DNA of 64,000 nt from Okapia johnstoni (Eukaryota > Chordata > Mammalia > Artiodactyla > Giraffidae), in the NCBI GenBank assembly GCA_024291935.2, contig CM044316.1, positions 6,564,501 through 6,628,500 on the forward strand. Reading direction: 5' to 3'. Position numbers and translations under genes: made by a program. Shown piece by piece: positions 22,070-34,667 of this stretch; position 1 is the first letter of the stretch; each line of letters starts with the position of its first letter. The notes beneath the pieces are model-generated. The model saw only the letters and a list, made by a program, of their open reading frames with translations. It was not told the DNA's origin and did no database searches.

Positions 22070-24004
22070 TCAGGGAAATGCTTTCAATTTTTCACCATTG
22101 AGGATAATGTCGGCCCTGGGTATCTCACGTATGACTTTTGTTATGTTGAGGTATATTCCTTCTATGCCTGCTTTCTGGAGGTTTTTTTTTTTTTTTAATC
22201 ATAAATGGATGTTGAATTTTGTCAAAGGCTCTCTCTGCATCTATTGAGATAATCATATGATTTTTACCTCTCAATTTGTTAATGTGGTGTATCACATTGA
22301 TTGATATGCAAATATTGAAGAATCCTTGCATCCCTGGGATAAAGCCCACTTGGTCATAATGTATGATCTTTTTAATATGTTGTTGGATTCTGTTTTCTAG
22401 AATTTTGTTGAGGATTTTTGAATCTATGTTCATCAGTGATATTGGCCTGTGGTTTTCTTTTTTTGTGGCATCTTTGTCTGGTTTTTGTACTAGGGTGATG
22501 CTGGTCTCATAGAATGAGTTTGGAAGTTTACGTTCCTCTGCAATTTTCTGGAAGAGTTTGAGTAAGATAGTTGTTAGCTCTTTGCTAAATTTTTGGTAGA
22601 ATTCAGCTGTGAAGCCATCTGGTCCTGGGCTTTTTTTTGTTGGAAGATTTCTGATTACAGTTTCGATTTCCGTGCTTGTGATGGCTTGTTAAGATTTTCT
22701 ATTTCTTTCTGGTTCAGTTTTGGAAAGTTGTACTTTTCTAAGAAATGGTCCATTTTTTCCAAGTTGTCCATTTTATTGGCATATAGTTGCTGATAGTAGT
22801 CTCTTATAATCCTTTGTACCTCTGTGTCGTCTGTTGTGATTTCTCCATTTTCATTTCTAATTTTGTTGATTTGATTCTTGTTCCTTTTTTTCTTGATGAT
22901 TCTGGCTAATGATTTGTCTATTTTATTTATCTTCTCAAAGAACCAGCTTTTAGTTTTGTTGATTATTGGTATGGTCTCCTTTGTTTCCTTTCATTTATTT
23001 CTGCCCTAATTTTTATGACTTCCTTCCTTCTACTAACCCTGGGGTTCTTCATTTCTTCTTTTACTAGTTGCTTTAGGTGTAGAGTTTGGTTATTTATTTG
23101 ATTTTTCTCTTGTTTCTTGAGGTAAGCTTGTATTGCTGTTAACCTTCCCCTTAGCCCTGATTTTACTGAATCCCATAGGTTTTGGGTTGTTGTGTTTTCA
23201 TTTTCATTCATTTCTATGCATATTTTGATTTCTTCTGTGATTTATTGGTTATTCAGAAGCATGTTGTTTAGCCTCCATATGTTCATATTTTTAATATTTT
23301 TTCCCTATAATTAACATCTAATCTTGCCACATTGTGATCAGAAAAGATGTGTGGAATGATTTTAGTTTTTTAAAATTTACCTAGGCTAGATTTATGGCCC
23401 AGGATGTGATCTATCCTGGAGAAGGTTCCACGTGCACTTAGAAAATGGTGAAATTCTTTGTTTTGGGGTGAAATGTCCTATAGATATCCATTAGGTCTAA
23501 CTGCTCCATTGTATCATTTAAAGTTTGTGTTTCCTTGCTAATTTTCTGTTTAGTTGATCTATCCATAGGTGTGAGTGGGGTATTAAAGTCTCCCTCTATT
23601 ATTCCATTACTGTTAATTTCCCCTTTCATACTTGTTAGCATTTGCCTTACATATTGCAGTGCTCCTGTGTTGGGTGCGTAAGTATTTATAATTGTTAAAT
23701 TTTCTTGGATTGATCCTTTGATCATTATGTAGTGTCCTTCTTTGTTTCTTTTCAAAGCCTTGACTTCAAAGTCTATTTTATCTGATATGAGTATTGCTAC
23801 TCCTGCTTTCTTTTGGTCTCTGTTTTCATGAAATATCTTTTCCCAGCTCTTCACTTTCAGTCTGTACGTGTCCCTTGTTTTGAGGTGGGTCGCTTGTAGA
23901 TAGCATATATAGGGGTCTTGTTTTTGTATCCATTCAGCCAGTCTTTGTCTTTTGGTTGGGGCATTCAACCCATTTACATTTAAGGTAATTATTGTAGGTA
24001 TCAT
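22070..24004 (-). pseudogene. L1 ORF2 remnant: endonuclease and part of the RT
   Basis: Minus-strand ORF2 starting at 24004 with the endonuclease N-terminus (IITLNVNGLNAPTKRQRL) and the GDFNTPLTPMDRST motif (frame 23438-24004). The linker follows at 22963-23211 and the RT entry region at 22125-22433 ([26 protein letters not shown]). The catalytic RT core and C-terminal part are deleted or broken, and in-frame stops separate the blocks. Confidence 0.85.
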
Positions 24005-24049
24005 CCCATTGCCTCTTACTTTGTTGTTTTGGGTTCGAGTTTATAAACC

Positions 24050-25000
24050 TTTTCTGTGTTTCCTGTCTAGAGAAGATCCTTTAGCATTTGTTGAAGAGCT
24101 GGTTTGGTGGTGCTCAATTCTCTCAGCTTGTCTGTAAAGTTTTTGATTTCTCCTTCATATTTGAATGAGATCCTTGCTGGGTACAGTAATCTGGGTTATA
24201 GGTTTTTCTCTTTCATCACTTTAAATATGTCCTGCCATTCCCTTCTGGCCTGAAGTGTTTCTGTTGAAAGATCAGCTGTTATCCTTATGGGAATCCCCTT
24301 GTGTGTTATTTGTTGTTTTTTCCTTGCTGCTTTTAATATTTGTTCTTTGTGTTTGACCTTCATTAATTTTATTAATATGTTTCCTGGGGTGTTTCACCTT
24401 GGGTTTATCCTGTTTGGGACTCTCTGGGTTTCTTGGACTTGGGTGGCTATTTCCTTCCCCCGTTTTGGGAGGTTTTCAACTATATCTCCTCAAGTACTTT
24501 CTCATGGCCTTTCTTTTTGTCTTCTTCTTCTGGGACTCCTATGATTTGAATGTTGGGATGTTTGACATTGTCCCAGAGGTCTCTGAGGTTGTCCTCATTT
24601 CTTTTAATTCTTTTTTCCTCTCTGCTTCCTTTATTTCCACCATTCTATCTTCCACCTCAGTTATCTTATCTTCTGGCTCAGTTTTTCTTGTTGGATCCCT
24701 CCACAGTGTTTTTAATCTCAGTTATTGAATTATTCACTATTTATTGACTCTTTTTTTTATTTTCTTCTAGGTCCTTGCTAAGCTTTTCTTGCATCTTCTC
24801 AATCCTTGTTTCTAGTCTATTTATCTATAACTCCACTTTGTTTTCAAGATTTTGGATCATTTTTATTATCATTATTCTGAATTCTTTTTCAGGTAGACTC
24901 CCTATCTTCTCCTCTTTTGTTTGGTTTGGTGGGCATTTATCATGTTCCTTTACCTGCTGAATATTTCTCTGCCTTTTCATCTTGTTTAGATTGATGTGTT
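24050..25000 (-). pseudogene. L1 ORF1 remnant
   Basis: The reverse strand shows L1 ORF1 features in broken frames: a coiled-coil-like upstream part followed by the RNA-binding part with text such as KILKAARKKQQITHKGIP and LQARREWQDIFK. Frameshifts and stops prevent a full protein. Confidence 0.7.
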
Positions 25001-25519
25001 TGGGGTGGGCTTTCTGTATGCTGAATGTTTGTGATTCCTCTTTATTGTGGAGGTTCCTCCCTGTTGGTGGGGTTGGATGAGTGGCTTGTCAAGGTTTCCT
25101 GGTTAGGGAAGCTTGTGTCGGTGTTCTGGTGGGTGGAGCTGGATCTCCTCTCTGTAGAGTGCAATGAAGTGTCCAGTAGTGAGTTTTGAGGTTTCTATGG
25201 GTTTGGTGTGACTTTTGGCCACCTGTATATTTATGCTCAGGGTTATGTTCCTGCGTTGTTGGAGAATTAGCTTGGTATGTCTTGCTCTGAAACTTGTTGG
25301 CTCTTGGGTAGAGCATGGTTTCAGTGTAGGTATGAAGGCTTTTGGATGAGCTCTTGTCGATTAATGTTCCCTGGGGTGAGGAGTTCTCTGGTGTTATCAA
25401 GTTTTGGATTTAAGCCTCCTGCCTCTTGCTTTCAGTCTTATTCTTACAGTAGCCTCAAGACTTCTCCATACATACAGCACCAATAATAAAACATCTAGGT
25501 TAATGGTGAAAAGATTCTC

Positions 25520-25930
25520 CGCAGTGAAGGACACCCAGAGAGGTTCACAGAGTTACATGGAGAAGAGAAGAGGGAGGAAGGAGATAGAGGTGACCAGGAG
25601 GAGAAGAGGAGGAATCAAAAGATGAGTGCGCAATCTAGCCAGTAATCAGCTCCAAATGTGCTCTCTACAGTCTGAAACACCCAGAGCGGTTCACGGAGTT
25701 ACACAGAGGAGAGAAGGAGAAGGGAGATAGAGGTGACCAGGAGGAGAAGAGGGGGAATCAAAAGGAAAGAGATCTAGCCAGTAATGAGTTCCTTAAGTGT
25801 TCTCCACAGCCCAGAACACTCAACGAGATTCACAGAGTTGAGTAGAGAAGAGAAGAGGGAAGGAGGAGATAGAGGTGACCTGGGGGAAAAAAAAGGAGAG
25901 TCAAAAGGGGGGAGAGAGAAATCAAGCCAG
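25520..25930 (-). repeat. Tandem subrepeats in L1 5' UTR
   Basis: Three successive diverged copies (starting about 25528, 25678 and 25812) of a cacccagag / gttcacagagttac / gaagagaagagggag / gatagaggtgacc motif series. This is internal 5' UTR structure of the minus-strand L1. Confidence 0.65.
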
Positions 25931-26139
25931 TATTCACACTCCTAAGTAAAAATGGGTACTGAACATTGGCTTCTTAAAGGTACAAAATTGATAACAAATA
26001 CCAAAAAGCAAAGATTAAAAATCTAGAATAGAGGTTAGACTCTCAAAAATACAATATTTAAAAAACAAAACAATCACAAAAATTAGAAAATATATATATA
26101 TATGAAATTTTCATTAAAAATAGGGTCTTTTTATTTGCA

Positions 26140-28320
26140 AGGTAATAGTAGGTTATAAAAATGAAAATTAATGGAGCAATAAAGAACTTAAAAGTTTTGG
26201 CCACAGCAATCAGAGCAGAAAAATAAATAAAAGTAATCCAGATTGGAAAAGAAGAAGTAAAACTCTCACTGTTTGCAGATGACATGATCCTCTACATAGA
26301 AAACCCTAAAGACTCCATCAGAAAATTACTAGAACTAATCAATGAATATAGTAAATTTGCAGGATATAAAATTAACACACAGAAATCCCTTGCATTCCTA
26401 TACACTAACAACGAGAAAACAGAAAGAGAAATTAAGGAAACAATTCCACTCACCATCCCAAAGAAAAGAATAAAATACTTAGGAATATATCTACCTAAAG
26501 AAACAAAAGACCTATATATAGAAAACTATAAAACACTGGTGAAAGAAATCAAAGATGACACAAATAGATGGAGATATATACCGTGTTCATGGATCAGAAG
26601 AATCAAGATAATGAAAATGAGTATACTACCCAAAGCAATCTATAGATTCAATGCAATCCTTATCAAGCTACCAACGCTAGTTTTCAGAGAACTAGAACAA
26701 ATAATTTCACAATTTGTATGGAAATACAAAAAACCTCAATAGCCAAAGCAATCTTGAGGAAGAAGAATGGAACTGGAGGAATCAACCTGCCTAACTTTAG
26801 GCTCTACTACAAAGCATCAGTCATCAAGACAGTATGGTACTGGCACAAGGACAGAAATATAAATCAATGGAACAAAATAGAAAGCCCAAAGATAAATCCA
26901 CGCACCTATGGACACCTTATCTTTGACCAAGGAGGCAAGAATATACAATGGAGAAAAGACAATCTCTTTAACAAGTGGTGCTGGGAAAACTGGTCAACCA
27001 CTTGTAAAAGAATGAAACTAGAACACTTTCTATCACCATACACAAAAATAAACTCAAAATGGATTAAAGATATAAATGTAAGACCAGAAACTATAAAACT
27101 CCTAGAGGAAAACATAGGCACAACACTCTCTGACATGAACTGCAACAGGATCCTCTATGACACACCTCCCAGAATATTGGAAATAAAAGCAAAAATAAAC
27201 AAATGGGACCTAATTAAACTTCAAAGCTTTTGCACAAAGAAGGAAACCATAAGCAAGGTGAAAAGACAGCCTTCAGAATGGGAGAAAATAATAGCAAACG
27301 AAGCAACTGACAAACAATTAATCTCAAAAATATACAAGCAACTCCTGCAGCTCAATTCCAGAAAAATGAACGACCCAATCAAAAAATGGGCCAAAGAACT
27401 AAACAGATATTTCTCCAAAGAAGACATACAGGTGGCTCTCAAACACATGAAAAGATGCTCAACATCACTCATTATCAGAGAAATGCAAATCAAAACCACA
27501 ATGAGGTACCATTTCGCGCCTGTCAGAATGGCTGCTATCCAAAAGTCTACAAGCAATAAATGCTGGAGAGGGTGTGGAGAAAAGGGAACCCTCTTACACT
27601 GTTGGTGGGAATGCAAACTAGTACAGCCACTATGGAGAACAGTGTGGATATTCCTCAAAAAACTGGAAATAGAACTGCCGTATGACCCAGCAATCCCACT
27701 TCTGGGCATATACACTGAGGAAACCTGACTTGAAAGAGACATGTGTACCCCGATGTTCATCACAGCACTGTTTATAATAGCCAGGACATGGAAGCAGCCT
27801 AGATGCCCATCAGCAGATGAATGGATAAGGAAGCTGTGGTACATATACACAATGGAATGTTACTCAGCCATTAAAAAGAATACATTCGAATCAGTTCTAA
27901 TGAGGTGGATGAAACTGGAGCCTATTAGACAGAGTGAAGTAAGCCAGAAAGAAAAACACCAATACAGTATACTAACACATATATATGGTATTTCGTTAAT
28001 CGGTAAAGATAACCCTTTATGCGAGACAGCAAAAGAGACACAGATAAATAGACAGTTTATGGACTCTACGGGAGAGGGCGAAGGCGAGATGATATGGGAG
28101 AGTGGCATTGAAGCATGTAAATTATCGTATGTGAAACGAATCGGCAGTCCAGGTTCGATGCATGATACAGGATACTCGGGGCTGGTGCACCGGGATGTCC
28201 CAGAGGGATGGGATGGGGGGATCTGGAAGGGGAAATCATGTACACCCATGGTGGATTCATGTCAATGTATTGCAAAACAAATACAATATAGTAAAGTTTA
28301 AAAATAGATAAATAAAGTAA
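26140..28320 (+). mobile_element. Younger L1, 5'-truncated, nested in opposite orientation
   Basis: Forward L1 beginning near the ccacagcaatcagagcagaa site of ORF2 and running through the ORF2 C-terminus and 3' UTR to caaatacaatatagtaaag and an A-rich tail. It interrupts the 5' UTR of the minus-strand L1, which resumes on both sides. ORF2 is close to consensus but broken by a frameshift near 26720-26742 and an early TGA at about 27726. Confidence 0.88.
26284..27728 (+). pseudogene. L1 ORF2 C-terminal fragment, frameshifted
   Basis: Two overlapping open frames (26284-26742 and 26718-27728; 152 and 336 residues) encode the end of the RT domain and the cysteine-rich C-terminus ([19 protein letters not shown]). 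The missing base near 26730 and the TGA at 27726 are the disabling changes. The RT active site is upstream of the truncation and absent. Confidence 0.88.
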
Positions 28321-29925
28321 TATAAAAAATTAAAAAATTAAAAATTAAAAAATGATAATAGTAAAATATATCTAGGAATTTCTCTGGAGCTGTTGAGGGC
28401 AGTGCAAGATCAGTTCAGTTTCAGACTGTTCCTTGTTCCAGCTTATAATTCTCAAGGTCTATAGTCCCCTTCCAATATAGCCAATGCTAACTACAGGGTT
28501 TTAATCTGTTGCACTTGTCACTTCCAGATCAGCTCCCTTTTCTTTGTTTCTTTTGGATTCCTCTGTTTGCAAGCCTCTTCAGTGTTTAATTTCCGCCCTG
28601 ACACTAGGGGTCGAAGGTGGTCCCTTATTTAGGCTCACTTGTTCAGTTGCGCTGTGGAGAGGGAGGAACACTGCAAACAAATATCACTGGCATGTGTGGG
28701 GGGTGCTTGCAGTGTCTAGGCCACACTGGGTTTGCCCCCACTCACAGTGTGTGTGCTTTCCTGGTCTACACTGCTCAGGCTCCATGTTGCTCTGCAGGGG
28801 AACTAGCTAAAGTGGGCCTTGGGTTGCATGCACTTCCCAGGTCTAAGCCACTCAGGTTCAGGTTCTCGGGTACTCCACAAAGGCACAAACTTGGTTGGGC
28901 CTGCGTTTTGTCCCCTTCCCAGGTCCCAGGAGCTCAGGTGACCAGGTGCTTTGTTAGCACACTCTCCCAGCTGGGTGGTGCATCTTATCACCTCCCTGGT
29001 CCCAGCCCCTCGTTTTCCTGGATGTGTAGCAAAAGCGCCATCTCAGGTATGCCATTTGTCTCCTCTGGGGACAGATCTCTGAATGCAAACCTCCTGGCAG
29101 ATGTCAACCATCTAGGATCCCAGGAAGACTTGGTTAGCTACTGGGAGCCTACTCGCAGTTTGGTAGAGGATGCCATCTCTGGGGCCGAGATTGCTCCTTT
29201 CCGGCTCTGGCTGTTGCCCACCTGCCTCTCTCTCTGCCTCCGGTGGGGGGATGGGCCAGTCTGCAGCCAGCTAGCTCTCCTCTGGTATTCGCTCAATCCT
29301 TTGTTCTGTGAGCGGGCCAGGCTGTGCCTTAAAGCTTTTTGTGGGAAAGTTCTCTCTCTCTCTTTTTTTTTTTCTCTCAGGCTATCGCACAGTTTGGGTT
29401 GCTATCTCACGTTAGCTCTCTCAGATTGTCCTCTGGGCATTCAGGCCCAGTCCTTACCCTAAACATGCAGTCCATGCCTCCCTGTTCAGCCCCTGCTCAC
29501 TGCTGGCGGTCGCGAGCATCTGGACTACTTCTCCGCTGGGAGTTGCGGTTAGGCATGTAATTTGTGGGTTTTTGTTTTTGTTTTTGGTTTTTTCCTCTCG
29601 GTTATGTTGCCCTCTGAAATTCCAAAACTCCCCACAGACCCGCTGGTGAGAGGGTTTCCTGGTGTTTGGAAACTTCTCCTCCTTCACAACTCCCTCCATG
29701 GGATGGGCCTCTGTCCCTAACTCTTTTGTCTCTCTTTTTATCTTTTATATTTTGTTCTACCTCCTTTCAAAGAGAATGGGCTGCCTTTCTGGGTGCCTGG
29801 TGTCCTCTGCCAGCCTTCAGTTGTTTTGTGGAATTTGCTCAGCGTTCAAATGATCTTTTGATGAATTTGTGGGGGAGAAAGTGGTCTCCTTGTCCTATTC
29901 CTCTGCCATCTTAGGGCTGCCCCCC
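28320..29925 (-). other. L1 5' UTR (internal promoter region)
   Basis: GC-richer sequence which, on the minus strand, starts with the L1 leader (gggctgcc on the plus strand at 29914-29921). Long antisense frames occur here, including 281 codons at 28617-29462, but this is untranslated retrotransposon leader. Confidence 0.75.
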
Positions 29926-29940
29926 AAAAGCATCATTTCT

Positions 29941-30335
29941 AAAGAAGGCTGAGTGCTGAAGAACCAATGCTTTCAAACTGTAGTACTGGAGAAGACTCTT
30001 GAGAGTCCCTTGGACATCAAGGAGATCAAACCATTCAATGCTAAAGGAAATCAACTATGAATATTCATTGGAAGTATTGATGCTGAAGCTCCAATACTTT
30101 GGCCACCTGATGTGAAGAGCAGACTCATTGGAAAAGTCCCTGATGTTGGAAAAGACTGAGGGTGGGAGGAGAAGGAGAAGACAGAAGATGAGATGGTTAA
30201 ATGGCATCACTGACTCAATGGTCATGAGTTTGAGCAAACTCTGGGAGATGGTGAAGGACAGGGAAGTCTGGTGTGCTGCAATCCATGGGGTCACAAAGAG
30301 GCAGACAGAAAGAGACTGAACAACAGCAACAACAA
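29941..30335 (+). mobile_element. BovB 3' end, right part
   Basis: Forward BovB from the KKAE-type motif to the tail (atccatggggtcacaaagag, then aacaacagcaacaacaa). Its first 60 bases align without gaps to the last 60 bases of the BovB piece before the L1. Confidence 0.88.
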
Positions 30336-30714
30336 TTACTAGTGGGTTAAAAAATCTCTATTGTTTGTTAGCCATATGGATTTCTTTTTATTTTATGCTT
30401 ATTCAAAGCCTTCCCCTTTTTCAAGATTGTTTTACTATTGATTTGCAGGCATATAATTAGAGATTCTAAATTGTCATTTTGCCTATGAATCTTTTCCATT
30501 TGCCTTTTGTTTCTTGTGCCTTAATGCTGTTTCTGTCAGAAACATTCTACTCGGTTTCTTCTAATGCTTTTATACAATACGTTTAGGGGTGAAAAACTGC
30601 AACATGTGGGTCCACTGCCTGTTTTTATAAAGTTTTATTGAAACCACACTCATGACAATTTATTGACATATTGTTTATGGCTGATTTTGTGGTATGACAG
30701 CAGAGTTGAATAGT
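30336..30714 (+). other. Old interspersed sequence
   Basis: AT-rich text. The stretch 30610-30714 (aaagttttattgaaaccaca, tatggctgattttgtggtat) resembles a conserved mammalian DNA-transposon relic that I cannot name. No gene. Confidence 0.4.
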
Positions 30715-30895
30715 TGTTATGGAGGTAGTGCTCTGGGACAACCCAGAGGGATAAGGTGGGAAGGGAGGTGGAGAGGGCTTCAGAATTTGGGGGGACACAT
30801 GTATACCTGTGGCCAATTCATGTTGATGTATAGCAAAAACCATCACAATATTGTGATTATCCTCCAATTAAAATAAATTAATTAATTTTTAAAAA
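30715..30895 (+). mobile_element. L1 3' UTR fragment
   Basis: Forward bovine-type L1 3' end (acccagagggataaggtggg, atgttgatgtatagcaaaaa), ending in an A-rich run. Strongly 5'-truncated. Confidence 0.75.
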
Positions 30896-30959
30896 GGGAA
30901 AAAATTGTCAACCTCTTAAACTTTAATCTACCAAAAATATTGTGCAACAATTTCAAATT

Positions 30960-32110
30960 TGTTTTCAACTGATTATTTTTTAAGACAATTTTTTAAGAGC
31001 AGTTTCCAGTTCACAGCAAAATTGAGAAGAAAGCAGAGATTTCCCATTTACCCTGTGTCTCCTCACACATATACAGAGTCTCACATTATCAATTTCCTCC
31101 ACCAGAGTGGTACATTTGTTGCAATCGATGAACCTAAGTTGACATAGTATCATCACCAAAGTCCATAATTTACATTATGGTTCACTTTCATTGTGTCTTC
31201 TATGGATTAACATATATAGTAAGATGTATCCATTGTTATAGTATCATGCAGAGTATTTTCACTGCCTTAAAAATCCTGTGTTTTGCCTAGTCATCCATCA
31301 CTCTCCCTTATCCTTTGGCAACCACTGGTCTTTTTTTTGCCTCCATTGTTTAACTTTTCCACAATATCATACAGTTGGAATCATACAGTTCATAGAACTT
31401 TGTAATGGGCAATAAAGGTTCCTCAAAGCCTTTTTATGGATTGATAGCTCAAATTTTTGGCACTGAATAATATTCCATTGTCTTGGTGTTGTTGTTCTGT
31501 CACCAAGTCATCTCCAACTCTTTGCTACCCATGGACTGCAGCACCCCAGGCTTCCCTGTCCATCACAAACTCCCAGAGCTGCTCAAACTCATGTCCAATG
31601 AGTCAGTGATGCCATCCAGCCATCTCATCCTTTGTTGCCCCCTTATCCTCTTGCCCTCAATCTTTCCCAGCATCAGGGTCTTTTCTAAGGAGTCTGCTCT
31701 TTGCATCAGGTGGTCAAGGTATTAGAGCTTCAGCTTCAGCATCAAATGAATATTCAGGACTGATTTCCTTTAGGATTGCTCAGCTTATATATCTATTCAC
31801 CTATTGTAGGACATCTTGATTCTTTCAAGTTTTGGCAATTTCGAAGAAATATGCTATAAACATTGGTGTGCAGATATTTTTGTAAACCTAAGTGTTCAAG
31901 TCCTTTGGGTAAATACCAGGGAGTGTGTTTGATGGATAATATAGGAAGATTATGTTCTGTTTCGTAGGACGTCACCAAATTGTCCTGCAAAGTGGCTGTA
32001 CCATTTTGCATTCCTAGTAATGAATGAGAGTGTTGTTTCACATCCTTGCCAGCATTTAGTGTTGCCACTGTTACAGATTTTAGTCATTCTAATAGGCACA
32101 TTGTGGTAAA
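30960..32110 (-). mobile_element. Older mammalian L1 3' region with BovB insertion
   Basis: Reverse-strand L1 3' UTR and ORF2 end: ttttaagagcagtttccagt, tggaatcatacagttcatag and aaagtggctgtaccattttg on the plus strand are typical. Interrupted by a BovB fragment at 31483-31775. Confidence 0.7.
31483..31775 (-). mobile_element. BovB 3' fragment
   Basis: Reverse-strand BovB tail. The plus strand shows tggactgcagcaccccaggc, gtgatgccatccagccatct and ttcaggactgatttccttta. Confidence 0.88.
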
Positions 32111-32590
32111 ACATATTTTTTAATGGATAACTAATTGCCCCAACAAGATTTAATAAATAGTCTCTGGTTTTGAAATGGGCTTATTCCATGATGCTTATGC
32201 CATTCCAGTTTTACATGTCTATTTCTGTACAATATTGTTTTTAAAAAATTATTTTAGGTTTCCAAATTAATTTTAGTGGTAGTAAAATATTTATAGTGTG
32301 GTATTTATATAACACGATAGTGATGATAGTTATAGTAGTTCATAATGACTAAGACTTAGTCACTACTCTGCCTCTGGTAGTCATTTATGATTATAATTAT
32401 ATAAGCAGATACATGTGTAAGTCATTAATCCTCACAATAACCATATGAGCTAGGTACTTATGATATCTGCATTTCTCAAATTTAGGAAACAGAACTATAA
32501 AAAATTACATAGCCACGGTTACATAAAAAAGTTACATAGCCATAGTTACATTGGCCATGAAGTATATTTTTTTCCTATGTATATCTCTCC
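32111..32590 (+). repeat. AT-rich interval containing a MIR
   Basis: tgtgtaagtcattaatcctc, acaataaccatatgagctag and gtacttatgatatctgcatt (about 32410-32480) are MIR core sequence; flanks are AT-rich and unassigned. No gene. Confidence 0.6.
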
Positions 32591-33285
32591 TTTTAAAAAT
32601 TTACTTTTGTTGAGGTAACACTGATTTATAACATTATGCATGTTTCATGTGTACAACATTATATATCTACTCTGTACACATTACAGTTACTATCAAAAAT
32701 TTATTTTCTATTCATCTCCACACATTTGACCTCTTTCCCCATTTTACCCTCACCTCTCCTTCCCCTCTGTGTCATGTTTATTTTTGTTTGGTTTGTTCAT
32801 TTATTGTGGTGTTTATTTCTTTGTTTTTTTATATTGCACAAATGAGTGAAATTATATGCTATTTGTCTTTAACCACCTGAGCTATTTCACTTAGCATACT
32901 ATGATCAAGATCCATCCATGCTGTCACAAGTGGCAAGGTTTCATATTTCTTACGGCTGAGTAGTATTCCATTATGTATTTAGATATATCTCACATCTTCC
33001 TTATCCCATAGTTAAGTTGTTTCCACATCTTGGCTATTGTAAAATATGTATGATGAACATAGGGCTGCACACATCTTTTTGAATTAGTGTTTTTGTATTC
33101 TTTGGATAAATACCGCCAAAGTGGAATAGCTGGATCATATAGTAGTCCCAGGCTTAATTTTTTTGAGGAATCTCCATACAGTCTCCCATGTTGGCTGCAC
33201 CAATTTACATTTCCAACAATGTCTCATGGGGATTCCGTTAGCTCCACATCTTTGACAACACTTATTCTTTCTTGGTAGAAGGACT
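32591..33285 (-). mobile_element. Older L1 3' region
   Basis: Reverse-strand L1 3' UTR and ORF2 end: tgttgaggtaacactgattt, tgagtagtattccattatgt and ttggctgcaccaatttacat on the plus strand. Confidence 0.7.
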
Positions 33286-33980
33286 TGAGCTCACTTCCCC
33301 TCCTGAAAACACTAAAATCTAACTGCTGCATAACCGGGACAAAAAAGACTGGAATCTGTTTTTCTGAGCCTCTTCTAAAATAAGCAGAGGAAGGACACTC
33401 CCAAGCTCATTTTACGAGGCCACTATCACACTGAAATCAAAACCACAAAAAGAGAAAATTACAGGTTAATATCACTGATGAAGATAGAGGCAAAAATCAT
33501 CAACAAAATACTAGCAAATCAAATCCAACAACACATTGAAAGAATCATGATCAAGTGAGATTTATCCCAGAGATGCAAGGATTCTTCAATATACACAAAA
33601 CAATCAATATGATACAATACACTAACAAACTGAAGAATAAAAATCATATGATCACCTCAAAAGATGCAGAAAAAGTTGTTGACAAAATTCAACACCCATT
33701 TATGATTAAAAAAAAAACACTCTACAGAAAGTGGGCACAGAGGGAACCTCCCTAACATAATAAAGGCTATATATGACAAACCCATAGCAAACATCATTCT
33801 CAACAGTCAGTAATTACTTTACATGTCAATAGACCAAATGCTCCAATCAAAAGACTTAAAGTAGATGATTGGATAAAAATATCAAGACCCTTCAATACAC
33901 TGCCTGCAAGAGACTTAGTTCAGAGGTAAATACACACAGAAACTGAAAGTGAGATGATGGTAAAAGATATCTTATATAAA
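33286..33980 (+). mobile_element. L1 ORF2 fragments
   Basis: Forward fragments of L1 ORF2: aggacactcccaagctcatt, aatactagcaaatcaaatcc and gatgcaaggattcttcaata. Frames are short and interrupted. The left 70 bases are unassigned. Confidence 0.65.
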
Positions 33981-34667
33981 TGGAAACAACAAGCAACACT
34001 CTTTTACATGCCTATGTTTTTACCAAAAGACTCATCCCTTTTCCCTTTCTCTCTCCTCCATTTGTCTCTCTCTTTCTTCCTCCCTACCTCCTTCATCTTC
34101 CATTCTTCACATGAATATTGCTCTATTCCCAACCACCTTCTCCATCTTCGTCTATTTCCCAGATTTTGTCCCATATTTTCTCTATCCAATTGAATGATTC
34201 AATCAATTTAAAGGACTCCATTTCTCTTAGTTTCTTCTCTGTCTTGCTCTTGCTCTTACTAGGACTAGTTCTTGCTCTCTCTCTCTCTCTCCCCCCCTAC
34301 ATTTTGATCTTCTTCATTCAATTGAGCTCAGGATTTAAGAAATCTCTTTTAGAGTCAGAAAAACCTCTCGTAGAGTCAATCACTCCAAAAGGTAGTGATG
34401 AATTCTAAATAGAAAACCATTCTCGGAGTCAAGTGCTTTATTTTCTTTTGTATATTTGTTATCATTAAAAAGATAATAATAATGAAACAGTAGACACAGT
34501 GTTTCATATATGGAAAAGACCCAAAACTGGTGGCATTTCTTATTATCCTTAGGTAATTTTATTCATTTTTATTTTGAGAGATGGGGAATTAAAATCTACT
34601 TTTGCTGGTTCATTCAAGGATAAACATCTGTATCAGGGTCCTGATACATGCATTTGATACTTCCCAC

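Larger units (their letters stand above)
21148..29925 (-). mobile_element. Bovine-type L1 spanning 5' UTR to 3' end, internally deleted
   Basis: Minus-strand L1. The 5' end at 29925 reads ggggggcagccctaagatgg; the 5' UTR runs to about 28320 and resumes at about 26140-25000 after a nested L1. It is followed by ORF1 (about 25000-24050), ORF2 (24004 to about 21700) and the 3' UTR, ending in poly-T at 21148. The 5' UTR carries three diverged repeats of about 140 bp (25520-25930) with a cacccagag-type start and ggagatagaggtgacc. A deletion of about 1.3 kb in ORF2 sits at about 21985. Many stops: inactive. Confidence 0.88.

Noticed and set aside
28617..29462. 281-codon open frame on the plus strand
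   Set aside because: Lies antisense in the L1 5' UTR. It has no domain and starts and ends within retrotransposon leader sequence.
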